Shown here: positions 52,567 to 62,314 of the stretch, piece by piece
How the letters are laid out: each line of letters opens with the position of its first letter
How positions within the stretch are numbered: position 1 is the stretch's first letter
Assembly: GCF_004000435.1 (NCBI RefSeq)
Contig: NZ_RBVZ01000001.1
Span: 682,001 to 746,000, forward strand
Origin: Alexandriicola marinus
GTDB taxonomy: Bacteria; Pseudomonadota; Alphaproteobacteria; Rhodobacterales; Rhodobacteraceae
Reading direction: 5' to 3'
Length of the DNA: 64,000 nt
Notes under the pieces: model-generated
The model's input: only the letters and a program-made list of their open reading frames with translations
The model's database searches: none
Told to the model about the DNA's origin: nothing
Translations under genes and position numbers: made by a program

Positions 52567-52583
52567 AGGCCGGCGACCGGCCT
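52567..52583. other. short perfect hairpin between abc-f and fbpA genes
   Basis: AGGCCGG-CGA-CCGGCCT is a perfect seven-pair stem touching the fbpA stop in the convergent gap. No T-run follows on either strand, so it is at most a weak terminator. Confidence 0.35.
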
Positions 52584-53587
52584 CAGCCGTCGAAATTCAC
52601 CTCTTCCATGATCCGCAGCGCCACGCCGCGCTGATCGGCAATCTCGGCCAGATCGGCTGTGTCGGGCTCGAAGCTGCCCCATCCGGCCACGATGTCCGAC
52701 ACTTCGGCCTCTTCGAGGACGGGATACTCATAGTTCTCTTGCGCATAGATCTCCTGCGCCTCGGGCGAGACGAGAAATTCCATCAACTGCAGCGCCTCGT
52801 CGCGGTTCGGCGCGGCCTTGGTCATCGCGATGCCCGAGACATTCACATGGGTTCCGCCGTTCTCGAACGTCGGAAAGACGATGCGCACGGAATTCGCCCA
52901 TTCCGTCTGTTCCGGATCCTCGAGCATCTGGCCCATGTAATAGGTGTTGCCGAGCGAGATATCGCATTCCCCGGCCCAGATCGCGCGCACTTGCGCGCGG
53001 TCGTTGCCTTCGGGCTTGCGGGCAAGGTTCTCGCGCACGCCGGCGGCCCACTCGCGGGCATAATCCTCGCCGTGATGCGCGACCATCGCGCCCAGAAGGG
53101 CAAGGTTGTAGTTGTGAACGCCCGAGCGGGTGCAGATCCGGCCGTCCCAAGTGTCGGAGGCCAGATCCTCATAAGTCGTGACCTCGCCTTCGGCCACGCG
53201 ATCTTTCGAGGCATAAACGATCCGCGCCCGTTCCGTCAGCGCGAACCACAGGTTGTCTGGGCTGCGCAGCTCGGCCGGGACGGCAGCGGTCAGAACCGCG
53301 CTCTCGACGGGCTGGATCACATCCGCCTCGACGATCTGGCGCAGGTTGGCGATATCCACTGTCATGACCAGATCGGCGGGGGAGCGGGCCCCTTCGGCGC
53401 GCAAACGCTCGACGATGCCGCCATCGACAAAGGCCAGGTTCACCGCGATGCCGGTGGCCTCGGTGAAGGCATCCATCACCGGCTGAACCAGCTCGGGCTG
53501 ACGGGTCGTATAGATGTTGACGTCGGCCGTGGCGGGGGCGGCGGCGCAGAGGGCGGTGCCTGCAAGAAGGGCGAGGCTCGGTTTCAT
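52583..53587 (-). CDS. iron(III) ABC transporter solute-binding protein (FbpA-like)
   Basis: A 334-residue periplasmic binding protein with a signal peptide (MKPSLALLAGTALCAAAPATAD). VNIYTTRQPELVQPVMDAFTEATGI, DLVMTVDIANL and CDISLGNTYYMGQM near 210 (adjacent tyrosines coordinate iron) match FbpA/FutA-type proteins. No permease or ATPase gene is adjacent, so it must work with a distant partner. Promoter and candidate operator are listed separately. Confidence 0.88.
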   Translation of the reverse strand: MKPSLALLAGTALCAAAPATADVNIYTTRQPELVQPVMDAFTEATGIAVNLAFVDGGIVERLRAEGARSPADLVMTVDIANLRQIVEADVIQPVESAVLTAAVPAELRSPDNLWFALTERARIVYASKDRVAEGEVTTYEDLASDTWDGRICTRSGVHNYNLALLGAMVAHHGEDYAREWAAGVRENLARKPEGNDRAQVRAIWAGECDISLGNTYYMGQMLEDPEQTEWANSVRIVFPTFENGGTHVNVSGIAMTKAAPNRDEALQLMEFLVSPEAQEIYAQENYEYPVLEEAEVSDIVAGWGSFEPDTADLAEIADQRGVALRIMEEVNFDG

Positions 53588-53622
53588 GGATTGCTCCGTT
53601 GAACGTGTTGCGAGTATCATGG

Positions 53623-53651
53623 GATAAATCTGAGTATTTTTGTCAGGTCAA
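53623..53651 (-). promoter_or_regulatory. putative fbpA promoter
   Basis: On the minus strand TTGACC and TTTATC are separated by exactly 17 bases, starting 37 bases upstream of the fbpA ATG. The -35 element matches consensus at five of six. Confidence 0.55.
53631..53645. promoter_or_regulatory. TGA-N9-TCA element, candidate iron-responsive operator
   Basis: TGA-N9-TCA (TGAGTATTTTTGTCA on the plus strand) fills the spacer of the putative fbpA promoter. The form equals the RirA IRO-box described in rhizobia. Rhodobacterales use related iron-responsive elements (a so-called iron-rhodo box). The repeat is short, so chance is not excluded, but gene function and position fit. Confidence 0.5.
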
Positions 53652-53666
53652 TGATCGATTTCGTCG

Positions 53667-54512
53667 TCAGGCCTTTCGATCCGCCTTGTCGAGGGCGCGT
53701 GCGGCGTTCCAGATTGCGTCCATCTCGGCCAGATCGCTTTGCGCCGGAGTTTTGCCGCGCTTGCCAAGTTCGCGCTCTATATACCTGAAACGGCGTGTGA
53801 ATTTTGCGTTTGCGGCGCGCAAGGCCGCCTCGGGTTCGACGCCGAGATGCCGTGCGAGGTTCGCCACGACGAACAGCAGATCGCCCATCTCCTCGAAGAT
53901 GGCGTCCGCGTCGCCGGTCTCACGGGCGTCGGCGATTTCGCGCGCTTCTTCGGTCACCTTGTCGAGCACCTGATCGATCTCGGGCCAGTCAAAGCCGACC
54001 CGCGCCGCCCGTTTCTGAAGCTTGTGCGCCCGCAACAGGGCCGGAAGGCCGATCGCCACCCCGTCGAGCACGCCAGCCTGATCCTTGCCCGCGCGTTCCG
54101 CGGCCTTGATCGCCTCCCAGTCGCGGGTCTGCTGTTCGGCGCTTTTCTCGCGGCTTTTCGATCCAAAGACATGCGGATGCCGGGACACCATCTTGTCGGA
54201 TATGGCGCGGGCCACACTGGCAAAGCTGAAATGCCCGGCCTCTTCGCCCATCTGCGTGTGATAGACGGTCTGGAGCAGCAGATCGCCCAACTCGCCCTCA
54301 AGTTCGGGCCAGTCCTCGCGTTCGATCGCATCGGCCACCTCGTAGGCCTCTTCGATCGTATAGGGCGCGATGGAGCGGAAATCCTGTTCGATGTCCCACG
54401 GGCAGCCGGTCTCGGGGTCGCGCAGGCAGGCCATGATGTGGCGCAGCCGCGCCATCTGGACCTCGGCGTCGTCTGAGGTGTCGTGGATCAGGGGGGCGGT
54501 CGGGTCGGACAT
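53667..54512 (-). CDS. mazG: nucleoside triphosphate pyrophosphohydrolase MazG
   Basis: A 281-residue tandem MazG enzyme that hydrolyses NTPs to NMP and pyrophosphate. CPWDIEQDFRSIAPYTIEEAYEVADAIE near 38-65 and EELGDLLLQTVYH, with the second half EIADARETGDADAIFEEMGDLLFVVANLARHL, are diagnostic. Confidence 0.95.
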   Translation of the reverse strand: MSDPTAPLIHDTSDDAEVQMARLRHIMACLRDPETGCPWDIEQDFRSIAPYTIEEAYEVADAIEREDWPELEGELGDLLLQTVYHTQMGEEAGHFSFASVARAISDKMVSRHPHVFGSKSREKSAEQQTRDWEAIKAAERAGKDQAGVLDGVAIGLPALLRAHKLQKRAARVGFDWPEIDQVLDKVTEEAREIADARETGDADAIFEEMGDLLFVVANLARHLGVEPEAALRAANAKFTRRFRYIERELGKRGKTPAQSDLAEMDAIWNAARALDKADRKA

Positions 54513-54574
54513 GGCACTTGCTCTCGGCTTTGGTCGGGTGCAAGCCTGACCCCCGTCCGAAGGGGAGTCCAGCC

Positions 54575-55732
54575 ATGCCCGTGATCAATTCCATCGCCGC
54601 CCAGTCGGCCGAACTCGCCCATTGGCGCCGCGACATGCATCGCTGGCCCGAGATCGGCCATGAGTGCCACCAGACCGCGCGTTTCGTGGCCGCGCGGCTG
54701 CGCGAATTCGGGGTCGACGAGATTCGCGAAGGGATCGCCGGGACGGGGATCGTGGCGCTGATCCACGGGCATGATGCCGGGCCCGCCATCGGTCTGCGGG
54801 CGGATATGGACGCGCTGCCCATGGACGAAGAAACGGGTCTGGAACATGCCTCGCAGGTGCCCGGCGCGATGCATGGCTGTGGCCATGACGGGCATAGCGT
54901 GATGCTTCTGGGTGCGGCCCGGTATCTGGCGCAGACGCGCAATTTCGCGGGCACGGCCGTCCTGATCTTTCAGCCCGCCGAAGAAGAGGGGACGGGCGCT
55001 GCCGCGATGCTGGCCTCTGGCGTGTTCGACGATATCGACCTGCGCGAGATCTATGCGCTGCACAACTTTCCGGGCATGCCCGCCGGTCATTTCTCGACGA
55101 CGAAAGGGCCGATCATGGCGGCGGTCGACACGTTCGAAATCCATGTCGACGGGCAGGGCGGTCACGGGGCCAAGCCGCACGAGACGACCGATCCGGTCAT
55201 TGCCGCCTGCGCGATCGTGCAGGCGCTGCAAACCATCGTGAGCCGCAATATCCACGCGCTCGAAAAGGTGGTGCTGTCGGTCACGCAGATCCACAGTGGC
55301 AGCGCCGACAACGTGATCCCGTCACATGCATGGATCAACGGCACCGTGCGCAGCTTCGACAGGGGCGTGCAGGAGACGGTGCGGCGCAGGATGGCCGAGG
55401 TCGTGGCCGGGCAGGCGGCGAGTTTCGGCGTCACGGCGCGGCTCGACTATGTTCCTGGCGAGCCCGCGGCAATCAACGACCCCGACTGCGCGACCTTCGC
55501 GGCCCATGTCGCGGCCCAGGTCGGGCAGGCCGAGATTCGCGAGGCGCCCGAGATGTGGGGCGAGGATTTCTCTCATTTTCTCGATCGTATTCCCGGCGCC
55601 TTTGTCTTTGTCGGCAATGGCGACAGCGCAGCGCTGCATCATCCAAGCTATGATTTCAACGACGAGACAGCGCCTTTCGGCGCCTCGTTCTTTGCCCGGA
55701 TGATCGAAGAGACCCTGCCGTTGCGCGGCTGA
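54575..55732 (+). CDS. M20 family amidohydrolase (aminoacylase/hippurate hydrolase-like)
   Basis: A 385-residue M20D metallohydrolase. Metal ligands appear in MHGCGHDGHSVM near 104-115, and the catalytic Glu in FQPAEEEGTGAAAML near 133. A later His lies in GEDFSHFLDRIPG near 330. Family members remove acyl groups from N-acyl amino acids or auxin-type conjugates. RBS AAGGGG. It starts a three-gene amine-metabolism set. Confidence 0.92.
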   Translation: MPVINSIAAQSAELAHWRRDMHRWPEIGHECHQTARFVAARLREFGVDEIREGIAGTGIVALIHGHDAGPAIGLRADMDALPMDEETGLEHASQVPGAMHGCGHDGHSVMLLGAARYLAQTRNFAGTAVLIFQPAEEEGTGAAAMLASGVFDDIDLREIYALHNFPGMPAGHFSTTKGPIMAAVDTFEIHVDGQGGHGAKPHETTDPVIAACAIVQALQTIVSRNIHALEKVVLSVTQIHSGSADNVIPSHAWINGTVRSFDRGVQETVRRRMAEVVAGQAASFGVTARLDYVPGEPAAINDPDCATFAAHVAAQVGQAEIREAPEMWGEDFSHFLDRIPGAFVFVGNGDSAALHHPSYDFNDETAPFGASFFARMIEETLPLRG

Positions 55733-55772
55733 CCGCTTGACCTTGGCCGGCGACGGGGGCCATCTGGCGCAC

Positions 55773-57146
55773 ATGACTAATCTTCCACTGTCGCGCCTCG
55801 ATCAGGCGCATGCGCTTCACCCCTGGACCCATTTCGACAGCTTCACCCGTGACGGCCCAAAGGTCATCGTTCGGGGCGAAGGATGCTGGCTGTGGGACGA
55901 GGGGGGCGACCGCTATCTTGATGCGGTGGGCGGCCTGTGGTGCACCAATATCGGGCTGGGCCGCGACGAGATGGCCGAGGCCATCGCCGATCAGGCGCGG
56001 CAACTCGCCTTCAGTTCGACCTTCGTCGATCTGTCGAACGATCCCGCCGCGCGGCTGGCCGCGAAGCTGGCCGAACTGGCGCCCGGCGATCTGAACCGGG
56101 TGCATTTCACCACCGGCGGATCGACGGCCATAGATTCGGCCTACAGGCTGGCCCAGTACGTTCAGGCGGCACGGGGCTTCGAGGGGCGCACCCATGTGAT
56201 CGCGCGGGATAATTCCTATCACGGCTCGACCTTCATCTCGATGTCGATCGGGCTGCGCGACGGCGACCGGGTGCCGGGTTTCACCTATGAGGACGACACG
56301 ATCCACCACCTCAGCGCGCCGAGCCTCTATCGCAGGCCGCAGGGCATGGAAGGGGGCGATCTGACCGCCCATCTGGTGGCCGAGTTCGAGGCGAAGATCG
56401 CCGAGATCGGGGCAGAGCGGATCGCGGCCTTCTTTGCCGAGCCGATCCAGGCCTCGGGCGGGGTTCTGGTGCCGCCGCCTGCCTACCTGGCTGCGATGGC
56501 CGCGGTGTGCCGGCGGCACGGCATCCTCTTCGTCGCAGACGAGGTCGTGACGGGCTTTGGTCGTCTGGGCCACTGGTTCGCGAGTGAGGATGTCTATGGC
56601 GTCGTGCCCGACATCATCTGCTGCGCCAAGGGGTTGAGCTCTGGCTATCAACCCATTGGCGCAGTACTGTTTTCCGATCAGATCTGGTCCGATATGCAGG
56701 GGCAGGAGTGGTTCACCTCCGGGTTCACCTATTCGGGCCACCCGGTCGCCTGTGCGGCGGCGCTGAAGAACATCGAGATCATCGAACGCGAGGATATCCT
56801 TGCCCGCGCCATCCGGGCCGGCCGCCGCTTTCAGGAGGGGCTGGCGACCCTGTCGGACCTGCCCATCGTGGGCGACGTCAGGGGCCATACTCTGATCGGC
56901 TGCGTCGAGAACGTTGCCGACAAGGCGACGGGCAGGCCCTTCGGCGACGATGTCGATATCGGCAAGCGCGTCTCCGATGCGGCCGAGGCGCGCGGCGTCA
57001 TGGTGCGGCCGCTTGGCGCGCTGAATGTGATGTCGCCGGCCCTTGTGATTTCGGATGAAGAGATAGATCTGATCGTGACGGGGTTGCGCGGTGCGATCCG
57101 GGATGTGACCGATGCGCTGGTGCGTGACGGGGTAAGGATCGGCTGA
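55773..57146 (+). CDS. class III (omega-amino acid) aminotransferase
   Basis: A 457-residue PLP enzyme of the class III family. The PLP-binding Lys286 is in IICCAKGLSSG, with ADEVVTGFGRLG at 255-266 and TTGGSTAID near 113-121. This branch includes beta-alanine- and gamma-aminobutyrate-type transaminases; the donor is unknown. The start at 55773 is preferred over one 12 codons earlier. It is followed by a TGATG overlap with the ureohydrolase gene. Confidence 0.92.
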   Translation: MTNLPLSRLDQAHALHPWTHFDSFTRDGPKVIVRGEGCWLWDEGGDRYLDAVGGLWCTNIGLGRDEMAEAIADQARQLAFSSTFVDLSNDPAARLAAKLAELAPGDLNRVHFTTGGSTAIDSAYRLAQYVQAARGFEGRTHVIARDNSYHGSTFISMSIGLRDGDRVPGFTYEDDTIHHLSAPSLYRRPQGMEGGDLTAHLVAEFEAKIAEIGAERIAAFFAEPIQASGGVLVPPPAYLAAMAAVCRRHGILFVADEVVTGFGRLGHWFASEDVYGVVPDIICCAKGLSSGYQPIGAVLFSDQIWSDMQGQEWFTSGFTYSGHPVACAAALKNIEIIEREDILARAIRAGRRFQEGLATLSDLPIVGDVRGHTLIGCVENVADKATGRPFGDDVDIGKRVSDAAEARGVMVRPLGALNVMSPALVISDEEIDLIVTGLRGAIRDVTDALVRDGVRIG

Positions 57147-58105
57147 TGGCTCTGGAAGATGCGAAAGCGCAGGTCGATCAGGCCTTTACGCGCGATGACC
57201 TGAAGGGGCTCTCGTTCGAGAACACCTTCGGAGGGGCGACCTCCTTTCTTCGGCGGCGATATTCCAAGGATCTCGCCGGGGTCGATCTTGTCGTGACCGG
57301 CGTGCCCTTCGATCAGGCCGTGACGAACCGTCCCGGAACGCGCTTCGGCCCCCGCGCGATCCGCGAGGCCAGCGCGCTTCAGACGTATGATCCGCCCTAT
57401 GGCTGGGGCTTCGATCCGCTGTCCGATTTCGCGATCGTCGACTACGGCGATCTGGCCTTCGACTATGCCGATGTCGCGGCGTTTCCCGCGACGCTCGAGG
57501 CGCATATCGCGGGGATCATCGGGGCAGGCCCGGGGACGATCACGCTGGGGGGCGATCACTCGATCACCCTTCCGATCCTGAAGGCCTATGCCGCGAAGTT
57601 CGGGCCGCTGGGTGTTGTCCAGTTCGACGCGCATTCCGACCTCTGGCCCGATGACGACATGAACCGGATCGATCACGGCACCTTCATGTACAAGGCGGTG
57701 AAGCTGGGTCTGGTCGATCCCGCGCGATCGGTTCAGGTGGGCATCCGCACCGAATGCGCCGATTACCTTGGCGTCGAATTCATCGACGCGCGCACCGTTC
57801 ACGAACAGGGCCCGGGATGGACAGGTGCCCGCATCCGCGAGATCGCGGGCGACGGGCCCAGCTATCTGACGTTCGATATCGACTGCCTCGATCCGGCCTT
57901 TGCGCCGGGGACCGGGACGCCGGTCTGGGGCGGTCTGGCCTCATGGCAGGCCGCCGCGATCCTGCGCGATATCGCGGTCATCAACCTTGTCGGAGGTGAC
58001 GTGGTCGAGGTCTCTCCGCCTTACGACACCACCGGTGCCACCGCCATTGCCGGGGCGCATGTCGCCACCGAAATCCTGTGTCTCTACTGCTGGAACAATC
58101 GATGA
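57146..58105 (+). CDS. speB: agmatinase-family ureohydrolase
   Basis: A 319-residue manganese ureohydrolase: GGDHSITLP, QFDAHSDLWPD and LTFDIDCLDPAFAPGTGTP carry the metal ligands. Members hydrolyse agmatine, guanidinobutyrate or guanidinopropionate to urea plus an amine. Its coupling to an omega-aminotransferase favours a guanidino acid rather than agmatine itself. ATG overlaps both neighbours. Confidence 0.9.
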   Translation: MALEDAKAQVDQAFTRDDLKGLSFENTFGGATSFLRRRYSKDLAGVDLVVTGVPFDQAVTNRPGTRFGPRAIREASALQTYDPPYGWGFDPLSDFAIVDYGDLAFDYADVAAFPATLEAHIAGIIGAGPGTITLGGDHSITLPILKAYAAKFGPLGVVQFDAHSDLWPDDDMNRIDHGTFMYKAVKLGLVDPARSVQVGIRTECADYLGVEFIDARTVHEQGPGWTGARIREIAGDGPSYLTFDIDCLDPAFAPGTGTPVWGGLASWQAAAILRDIAVINLVGGDVVEVSPPYDTTGATAIAGAHVATEILCLYCWNNR

Positions 58106-58572
58106 AAACTCTTGGTATCATTATCCTGTTGATCATTGTTGTGACCTTGGCGATGGCATTGTGGTTCAGGCTTGCCCCGTCGCGCGAGGCAGAGTGGCAC
58201 GTGGATGTGGCGGCCCCGGGGTTCCAGCCGGGCGAGAGATGGGCAGCCTTCTGCCCCGCACCCGGCAGCCGTTGGGCCACGAGCGGCGAGCCCGATCTTG
58301 AACGGATGCGTCAGATCGCGATGGACTGGCCCCGCACCGAATTGGCCTTCGGGCAGCCGGAAACGGAATTGATGACCTTCATCACGCGGTCCCGCCTTAT
58401 GGGGTTTCCCGATTACACGACCGTGGGTATCCGCGACGGCCAGCTGTGCATGGTGGCGCGGCAGCGGTTCGGGCTCGAAGACCTCGGCGTGAATGCCGCG
58501 CGTCTGAGCGCATGGTCCAAGGCCTATCTCGGCACCGAAGAGGCGCCCGATCTGGGCTGGCCCGAGACTTGA
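58102..58572 (+). CDS. DUF1499 family membrane-anchored protein
   Basis: A 156-residue protein with an N-terminal transmembrane helix (residues 3-24) and a DUF1499-like soluble domain ([20 protein letters not shown] near 97-116). Function unknown. Translationally coupled to the ureohydrolase gene (ATGA). Confidence 0.83.
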   Translation: MKTLGIIILLIIVVTLAMALWFRLAPSREAEWHVDVAAPGFQPGERWAAFCPAPGSRWATSGEPDLERMRQIAMDWPRTELAFGQPETELMTFITRSRLMGFPDYTTVGIRDGQLCMVARQRFGLEDLGVNAARLSAWSKAYLGTEEAPDLGWPET

Positions 58573-58603
58573 CGCGGGGCCGGGCCTGCGCGAAGGCAAG
58601 GTC

Positions 58604-59659
58604 ATGATACAGGACGCCACGCTCGATCAGATCATCCAGAGGTTTCAATACCTCGAGGCCAAGCTCTCCGGCGGTGTGCCCGGGAACGAGATCGCAGGCA
58701 TCACCCGCGAATATTCCGATCTGCGCCCCGTGGTCGAGACGATCGGCAACTTTCGGTCGCTGGTCGACGAGGTGGCCGAGACCGAGGCGATGCTCTCCGA
58801 CCCCGAGATGCGGGGGCTGGCCGAAGAAGAGCTTCCCGATCTGCGCGACAGGCTGCGGGCAGCGGAGGCCGCGCTGAAGCTGGCGCTTCTGCCCCGCGAC
58901 GAGGCTGATGCCCGTCCCGCCATCATCGAGATCAGGCCGGGCACGGGCGGCGACGAGGCCGCCCTGTTCGCCTCGGATCTCCTGCGCATGTATCAGCGCT
59001 ATTGCGAGGCCCGCGGCTGGCAGTTCGACGTGATCGAGGAGCAATGGACAGAGCTTGGCGGGCTCAAGGAAGTGATCGCCCGCATCTCGGGAGACAACGT
59101 CTTCGCGCGGCTGAAATTCGAATCCGGTGTCCACCGGGTTCAGCGCGTGCCCGAGACGGAATCGGGCGGGCGCATCCACACGTCCGCCGCGACCGTCGCG
59201 GTTCTGCCCGAGGCCGAGAATGTCGATATCGACATCCCCGCAAGCGACATTCGCATCGACACGATGCGATCCTCGGGCGCGGGGGGCCAGCACGTGAACA
59301 CGACCGATTCCGCCGTGCGCATCACCCATATTCCGACCGGTATCGTCGTCACCTCCAGCCAGAAAAGCCAGCATCGCAACCGCGAACTGGCGATGGATGT
59401 GCTCAAGTCGCGGCTCTACGATCTCGAGCGGAGCCGAATCGACGGCGAACGCTCTGCCGACCGGCGCGCTCAGGTGGGGTCGGGCGACCGGTCCGAGCGG
59501 GTCCGCACCTACAATTTCCCGCAAGGCCGGATGACGGATCACAGGATCAATCTGACGCTTTATAAACTCGATGCGATCCTGCAAGGTGATCTCGACGAAA
59601 TCATCGATGCGCTTCAGACCGAGGCGCAGGCCCGGCAACTCGCGGAGATGGAAGCATGA
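58604..59659 (+). CDS. prfA: peptide chain release factor 1
   Basis: A 351-residue class I release factor reading UAA/UAG. GGQ is in [20 protein letters not shown] near 223-242, where its glutamine is methylated by Prm[21 protein letters not shown] is the family's domain 2 start. Overlaps prmC (ATGA). Confidence 0.97.
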   Translation: MIQDATLDQIIQRFQYLEAKLSGGVPGNEIAGITREYSDLRPVVETIGNFRSLVDEVAETEAMLSDPEMRGLAEEELPDLRDRLRAAEAALKLALLPRDEADARPAIIEIRPGTGGDEAALFASDLLRMYQRYCEARGWQFDVIEEQWTELGGLKEVIARISGDNVFARLKFESGVHRVQRVPETESGGRIHTSAATVAVLPEAENVDIDIPASDIRIDTMRSSGAGGQHVNTTDSAVRITHIPTGIVVTSSQKSQHRNRELAMDVLKSRLYDLERSRIDGERSADRRAQVGSGDRSERVRTYNFPQGRMTDHRINLTLYKLDAILQGDLDEIIDALQTEAQARQLAEMEA

Positions 59660-60504
59660 ACCTGACAGCGAATGTCGCCCTGGCGGAGGCCACGCAAAGA
59701 TTGCTCGCGGCAGGCGTTCCCGATGCCGCGCGCGATGCGCGCAGGCTGCTGTCCCATGCCGTGGGGGTGGAGCCTGGGCGCCTGACGCTCCTGCTGTCGG
59801 AACCCGTCGATCCGGACGCGCTCGCCAGTTTTCGCGGACTGATCGATCTGCGGGCCGAACGGCGCCCGGTGTCACATCTGATCGGGCACCGGTCCTTCTA
59901 TGGCCGTGATTTCCTCGTGACGCCGGACGTGCTCGATCCGCGCCCCGAGACCGAGATCCTAATCGAGGCCGCGCTGGCCGTGCCTTTTGGTCACGTGCTC
60001 GACCTTGGGACAGGCTCGGGCTGTATCCTGCTGACTTTGCTGGACGAGATGCCCGATTCCGAAGGAACCGGGGTCGACATCTCCCCCCATGCCATCGGCG
60101 TGACCGAGGCCAATGCCCGGGCGCTGGGGCTGGAGGATCGCTGCCACGCGATCGTGTCAGACTGGGTGTCCGAGATCGAGGGCGTGTTCGACCTGATCGT
60201 CGCCAATCCGCCCTATATCTCGCGCGCCGAGATGGAGGAGCTGGAACCCGAAGTCCGCGACTTCGAGCCGCGACTGGCCCTGACCGACGAGGCCGATGGG
60301 CTCGCCTGCTATCGCACCATCTTTTCCTCGATCGGGCCGCACCTGACCGAAACCGGCCGCGTCATCGTCGAGATCGGCCCCGATCAGGCCGATGATGTCA
60401 CCGCGATCGCCGCGATCCGGGGCTTTGACGTCATCGCCGTGATTCCCGATCTCGATGGCCGTGACCGGGTCATCGTCGCAAGCTGGAGCGACATTCCCTT
60501 CTAG
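59656..60504 (+). CDS. prmC: release factor glutamine methyltransferase
   Basis: A 282-residue SAM enzyme: [17 protein letters not shown] near 114-130 binds SAM, and [10 protein letters not shown] near 180 is the catalytic NPPY. It methylates the GGQ glutamine of release factors. Coupled to prfA. Confidence 0.96.
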   Translation: MNLTANVALAEATQRLLAAGVPDAARDARRLLSHAVGVEPGRLTLLLSEPVDPDALASFRGLIDLRAERRPVSHLIGHRSFYGRDFLVTPDVLDPRPETEILIEAALAVPFGHVLDLGTGSGCILLTLLDEMPDSEGTGVDISPHAIGVTEANARALGLEDRCHAIVSDWVSEIEGVFDLIVANPPYISRAEMEELEPEVRDFEPRLALTDEADGLACYRTIFSSIGPHLTETGRVIVEIGPDQADDVTAIAAIRGFDVIAVIPDLDGRDRVIVASWSDIPF

Positions 60505-60777
60505 GGTCTGCGGCTTCGGGGTTGCAGCCCCGCCATGGCGTGACAATTCAAGGGAATTTTTGCTTGCCCTCGGGGCAGAGCCGTGATTAGTCATTATCAG
60601 CCAAAGGGGCGAGGGCGCTTTTTGCTCCCCCAGGTATGCCGCCAGATCACAGCTAGATCGACGACGAAACAGAGCACGCGTATGGCGTGCCCGAAATGGC
60701 AAAGCAGGGACGCAGCCATCATCCCGATGTGACCGATGTCACCGGGCAGCAATCTTCAAAACTGGACAGACAGTTAC
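60505..60777 (+). other. 273-base gene-free region upstream of DUF4167, possible structured leader
   Basis: No protein gene was found here. It contains several short hairpins: CGGGG/CCCCG at about 60517-60532, TGCCC-TCG-GGGCA at about 60567-60579, the perfect GCACGC-N5-GCGTGC at 60674-60690 and GTGAC-N4-GTCAC at 60729-60742. The start of DUF4167 has no Shine-Dalgarno-like sequence. This may be a regulated leader or small RNA; neither is shown. Confidence 0.35.
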
Positions 60778-61458
60778 ATGAGATCATCCAAGTCACGGTC
60801 GCGGAACAAGAACCGCAACAACCGCCCCTCGGGCGGCAATATCATCAACCGGGTTTTCGACAGTTCCGGTCCCGAGGGCAAAGTGCGCGGCACGCCTCAG
60901 CAAATCATCGAGAAATACAATCAGCTGCATCGTGACGCGCAGCTGTCGGGTGATCGCGTGAATGCCGAGAACTATGCCCAGCATGCCGAGCATTACACCC
61001 GCCTTCTGGCCAGCGCCCAGAAAGAGGTCGAACGCCAGCGCCTTGATCAGGAGCAGGCCAACCGCGACCGCCAGGCAGAGCGTGACCGCGAACGTCAGGC
61101 CCGTCTGAAGACGCAGGAAGAGGTCGCCAATGGCGGGGAGGACAACGCGCCTCACCGCGACGAAGAACCCCAACCTGCCCAGTCCGAGCAGGAACAGAAG
61201 CCCGCGCCGCAGAAACGCGCGCGCAAACCCCGCCGCCAGCCAGAGCCTCAGCCCGATCCGGGCTCCTCTGAGCAGCCGGATGTCGATCTGGGTATCAGCT
61301 CGGTCGGCTTCCTTCAGGCCGATGACGGCGACAGCGGTCTGGTCGAGACGCCCGAGGAAAAGGCCGCCGAAGCGGAGCGCAAGCCCCGCAAACCGCGTGC
61401 CCGCAAGCCAAAGGCCGACAGCGCCGCCGATGAAGGACCGGCCGAGGCCGCCGAATAG
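60778..61458 (+). CDS. DUF4167 domain-containing protein
   Basis: A 226-residue protein whose N-terminal DUF4167 region (RSSKSRSRNKNRNNRPSGGN, then VFDSSGPEGKVRGTPQQIIEKY) is strongly basic, RNA-binding-like. The remainder is charged and repeat-like (RDRQAERDRERQARLK, then basic-proline and acidic segments), probably disordered. Alphaproteobacterial DUF4167 function is unknown. No clear ribosome site precedes the ATG. Confidence 0.85.
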   Translation: MRSSKSRSRNKNRNNRPSGGNIINRVFDSSGPEGKVRGTPQQIIEKYNQLHRDAQLSGDRVNAENYAQHAEHYTRLLASAQKEVERQRLDQEQANRDRQAERDRERQARLKTQEEVANGGEDNAPHRDEEPQPAQSEQEQKPAPQKRARKPRRQPEPQPDPGSSEQPDVDLGISSVGFLQADDGDSGLVETPEEKAAEAERKPRKPRARKPKADSAADEGPAEAAE

Positions 61459-61462
61459 GCGC

Positions 61463-62314
61463 CTAGCCGTCCATTTCCTGTCGCAGTGACCGGGCGAGGG
61501 CGCAAAATCCCTCCAGAGGCACGCGTTCGGCGCGCTCGGTCGGCGCGATGCCCACAGCATTGAGATGCGCCTCGATATCGGGGCTCAGCCCCTTCAGCGC
61601 CGCGCGCAGCATCTTGCGGCGCTGGTTGAAAGCCGTCGCCACCACATGTGACAGCGTGGCCGCATCCGCAGGGAACCTCGGTTCGGAAAGCGCCGTCAGG
61701 TGCACCACCGCGGACGAGACCTTGGGCGGCGGCGAAAATGCCTCCGGCCCCAGTGTCATGACGATGCGGGCCTCGGCGCGCCATTGTGCGAGGATCGCGA
61801 GCCGTCCATAGGCCTTGGAACCTGGCTCTGCCACGATCCGTTCGGCGACTTCCTTTTGAAACATCAGCGTGAGGCTGTCCCAGAAGGGCGGCCAATCCGC
61901 CGGCGTCAGCCAGCGCACCAGAAGCTCGGTCCCGATATTGTAGGGCAGGTTGGCGGCCACCCGGATCGGCGGGGTCAGGTGGGCCAGCGGATCGACCTCA
62001 AGCGCATCACCTTCCACGATCTCGAGGCGGCCGGGATAGGCCGCAGCGATCTGTTCGAGCGCCGGAATGCAGCGGCGATCCTTTTCGATAGCCAGAACCT
62101 TGCGCGCCCCTTCGGCCAGCAGACCGCGGGTCAGGCCGCCCGGTCCGGGACCGATCTCCAGCACGTCGCATTGGCTCAGATCGCCGGCCGATCTGGCAAT
62201 GCGGGCCGTCAGGTTCAGGTCCAGCAGGAAGTTCTGGCCCAACGCCTTGCGGGCCGAAAGCCCGTGCTCGGCGATGACCGCGCGCAGAGGGGGAAGATTG
62301 TCGATCGCGCTCAT
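61463..62314 (-). CDS. rsmA: 16S rRNA dimethyladenosine transferase (RsmA/KsgA)
   Basis: A 283-residue enzyme that dimethylates A1518 and A1519 of 16S r[25 protein letters not shown] near 23-44, [16 protein letters not shown] near 51-66 and [18 protein letters not shown] near 118-135 (NLPY) are diagnostic. Overlaps pdxA (ATGA). Confidence 0.96.
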   Translation of the reverse strand: MSAIDNLPPLRAVIAEHGLSARKALGQNFLLDLNLTARIARSAGDLSQCDVLEIGPGPGGLTRGLLAEGARKVLAIEKDRRCIPALEQIAAAYPGRLEIVEGDALEVDPLAHLTPPIRVAANLPYNIGTELLVRWLTPADWPPFWDSLTLMFQKEVAERIVAEPGSKAYGRLAILAQWRAEARIVMTLGPEAFSPPPKVSSAVVHLTALSEPRFPADAATLSHVVATAFNQRRKMLRAALKGLSPDIEAHLNAVGIAPTERAERVPLEGFCALARSLRQEMDG

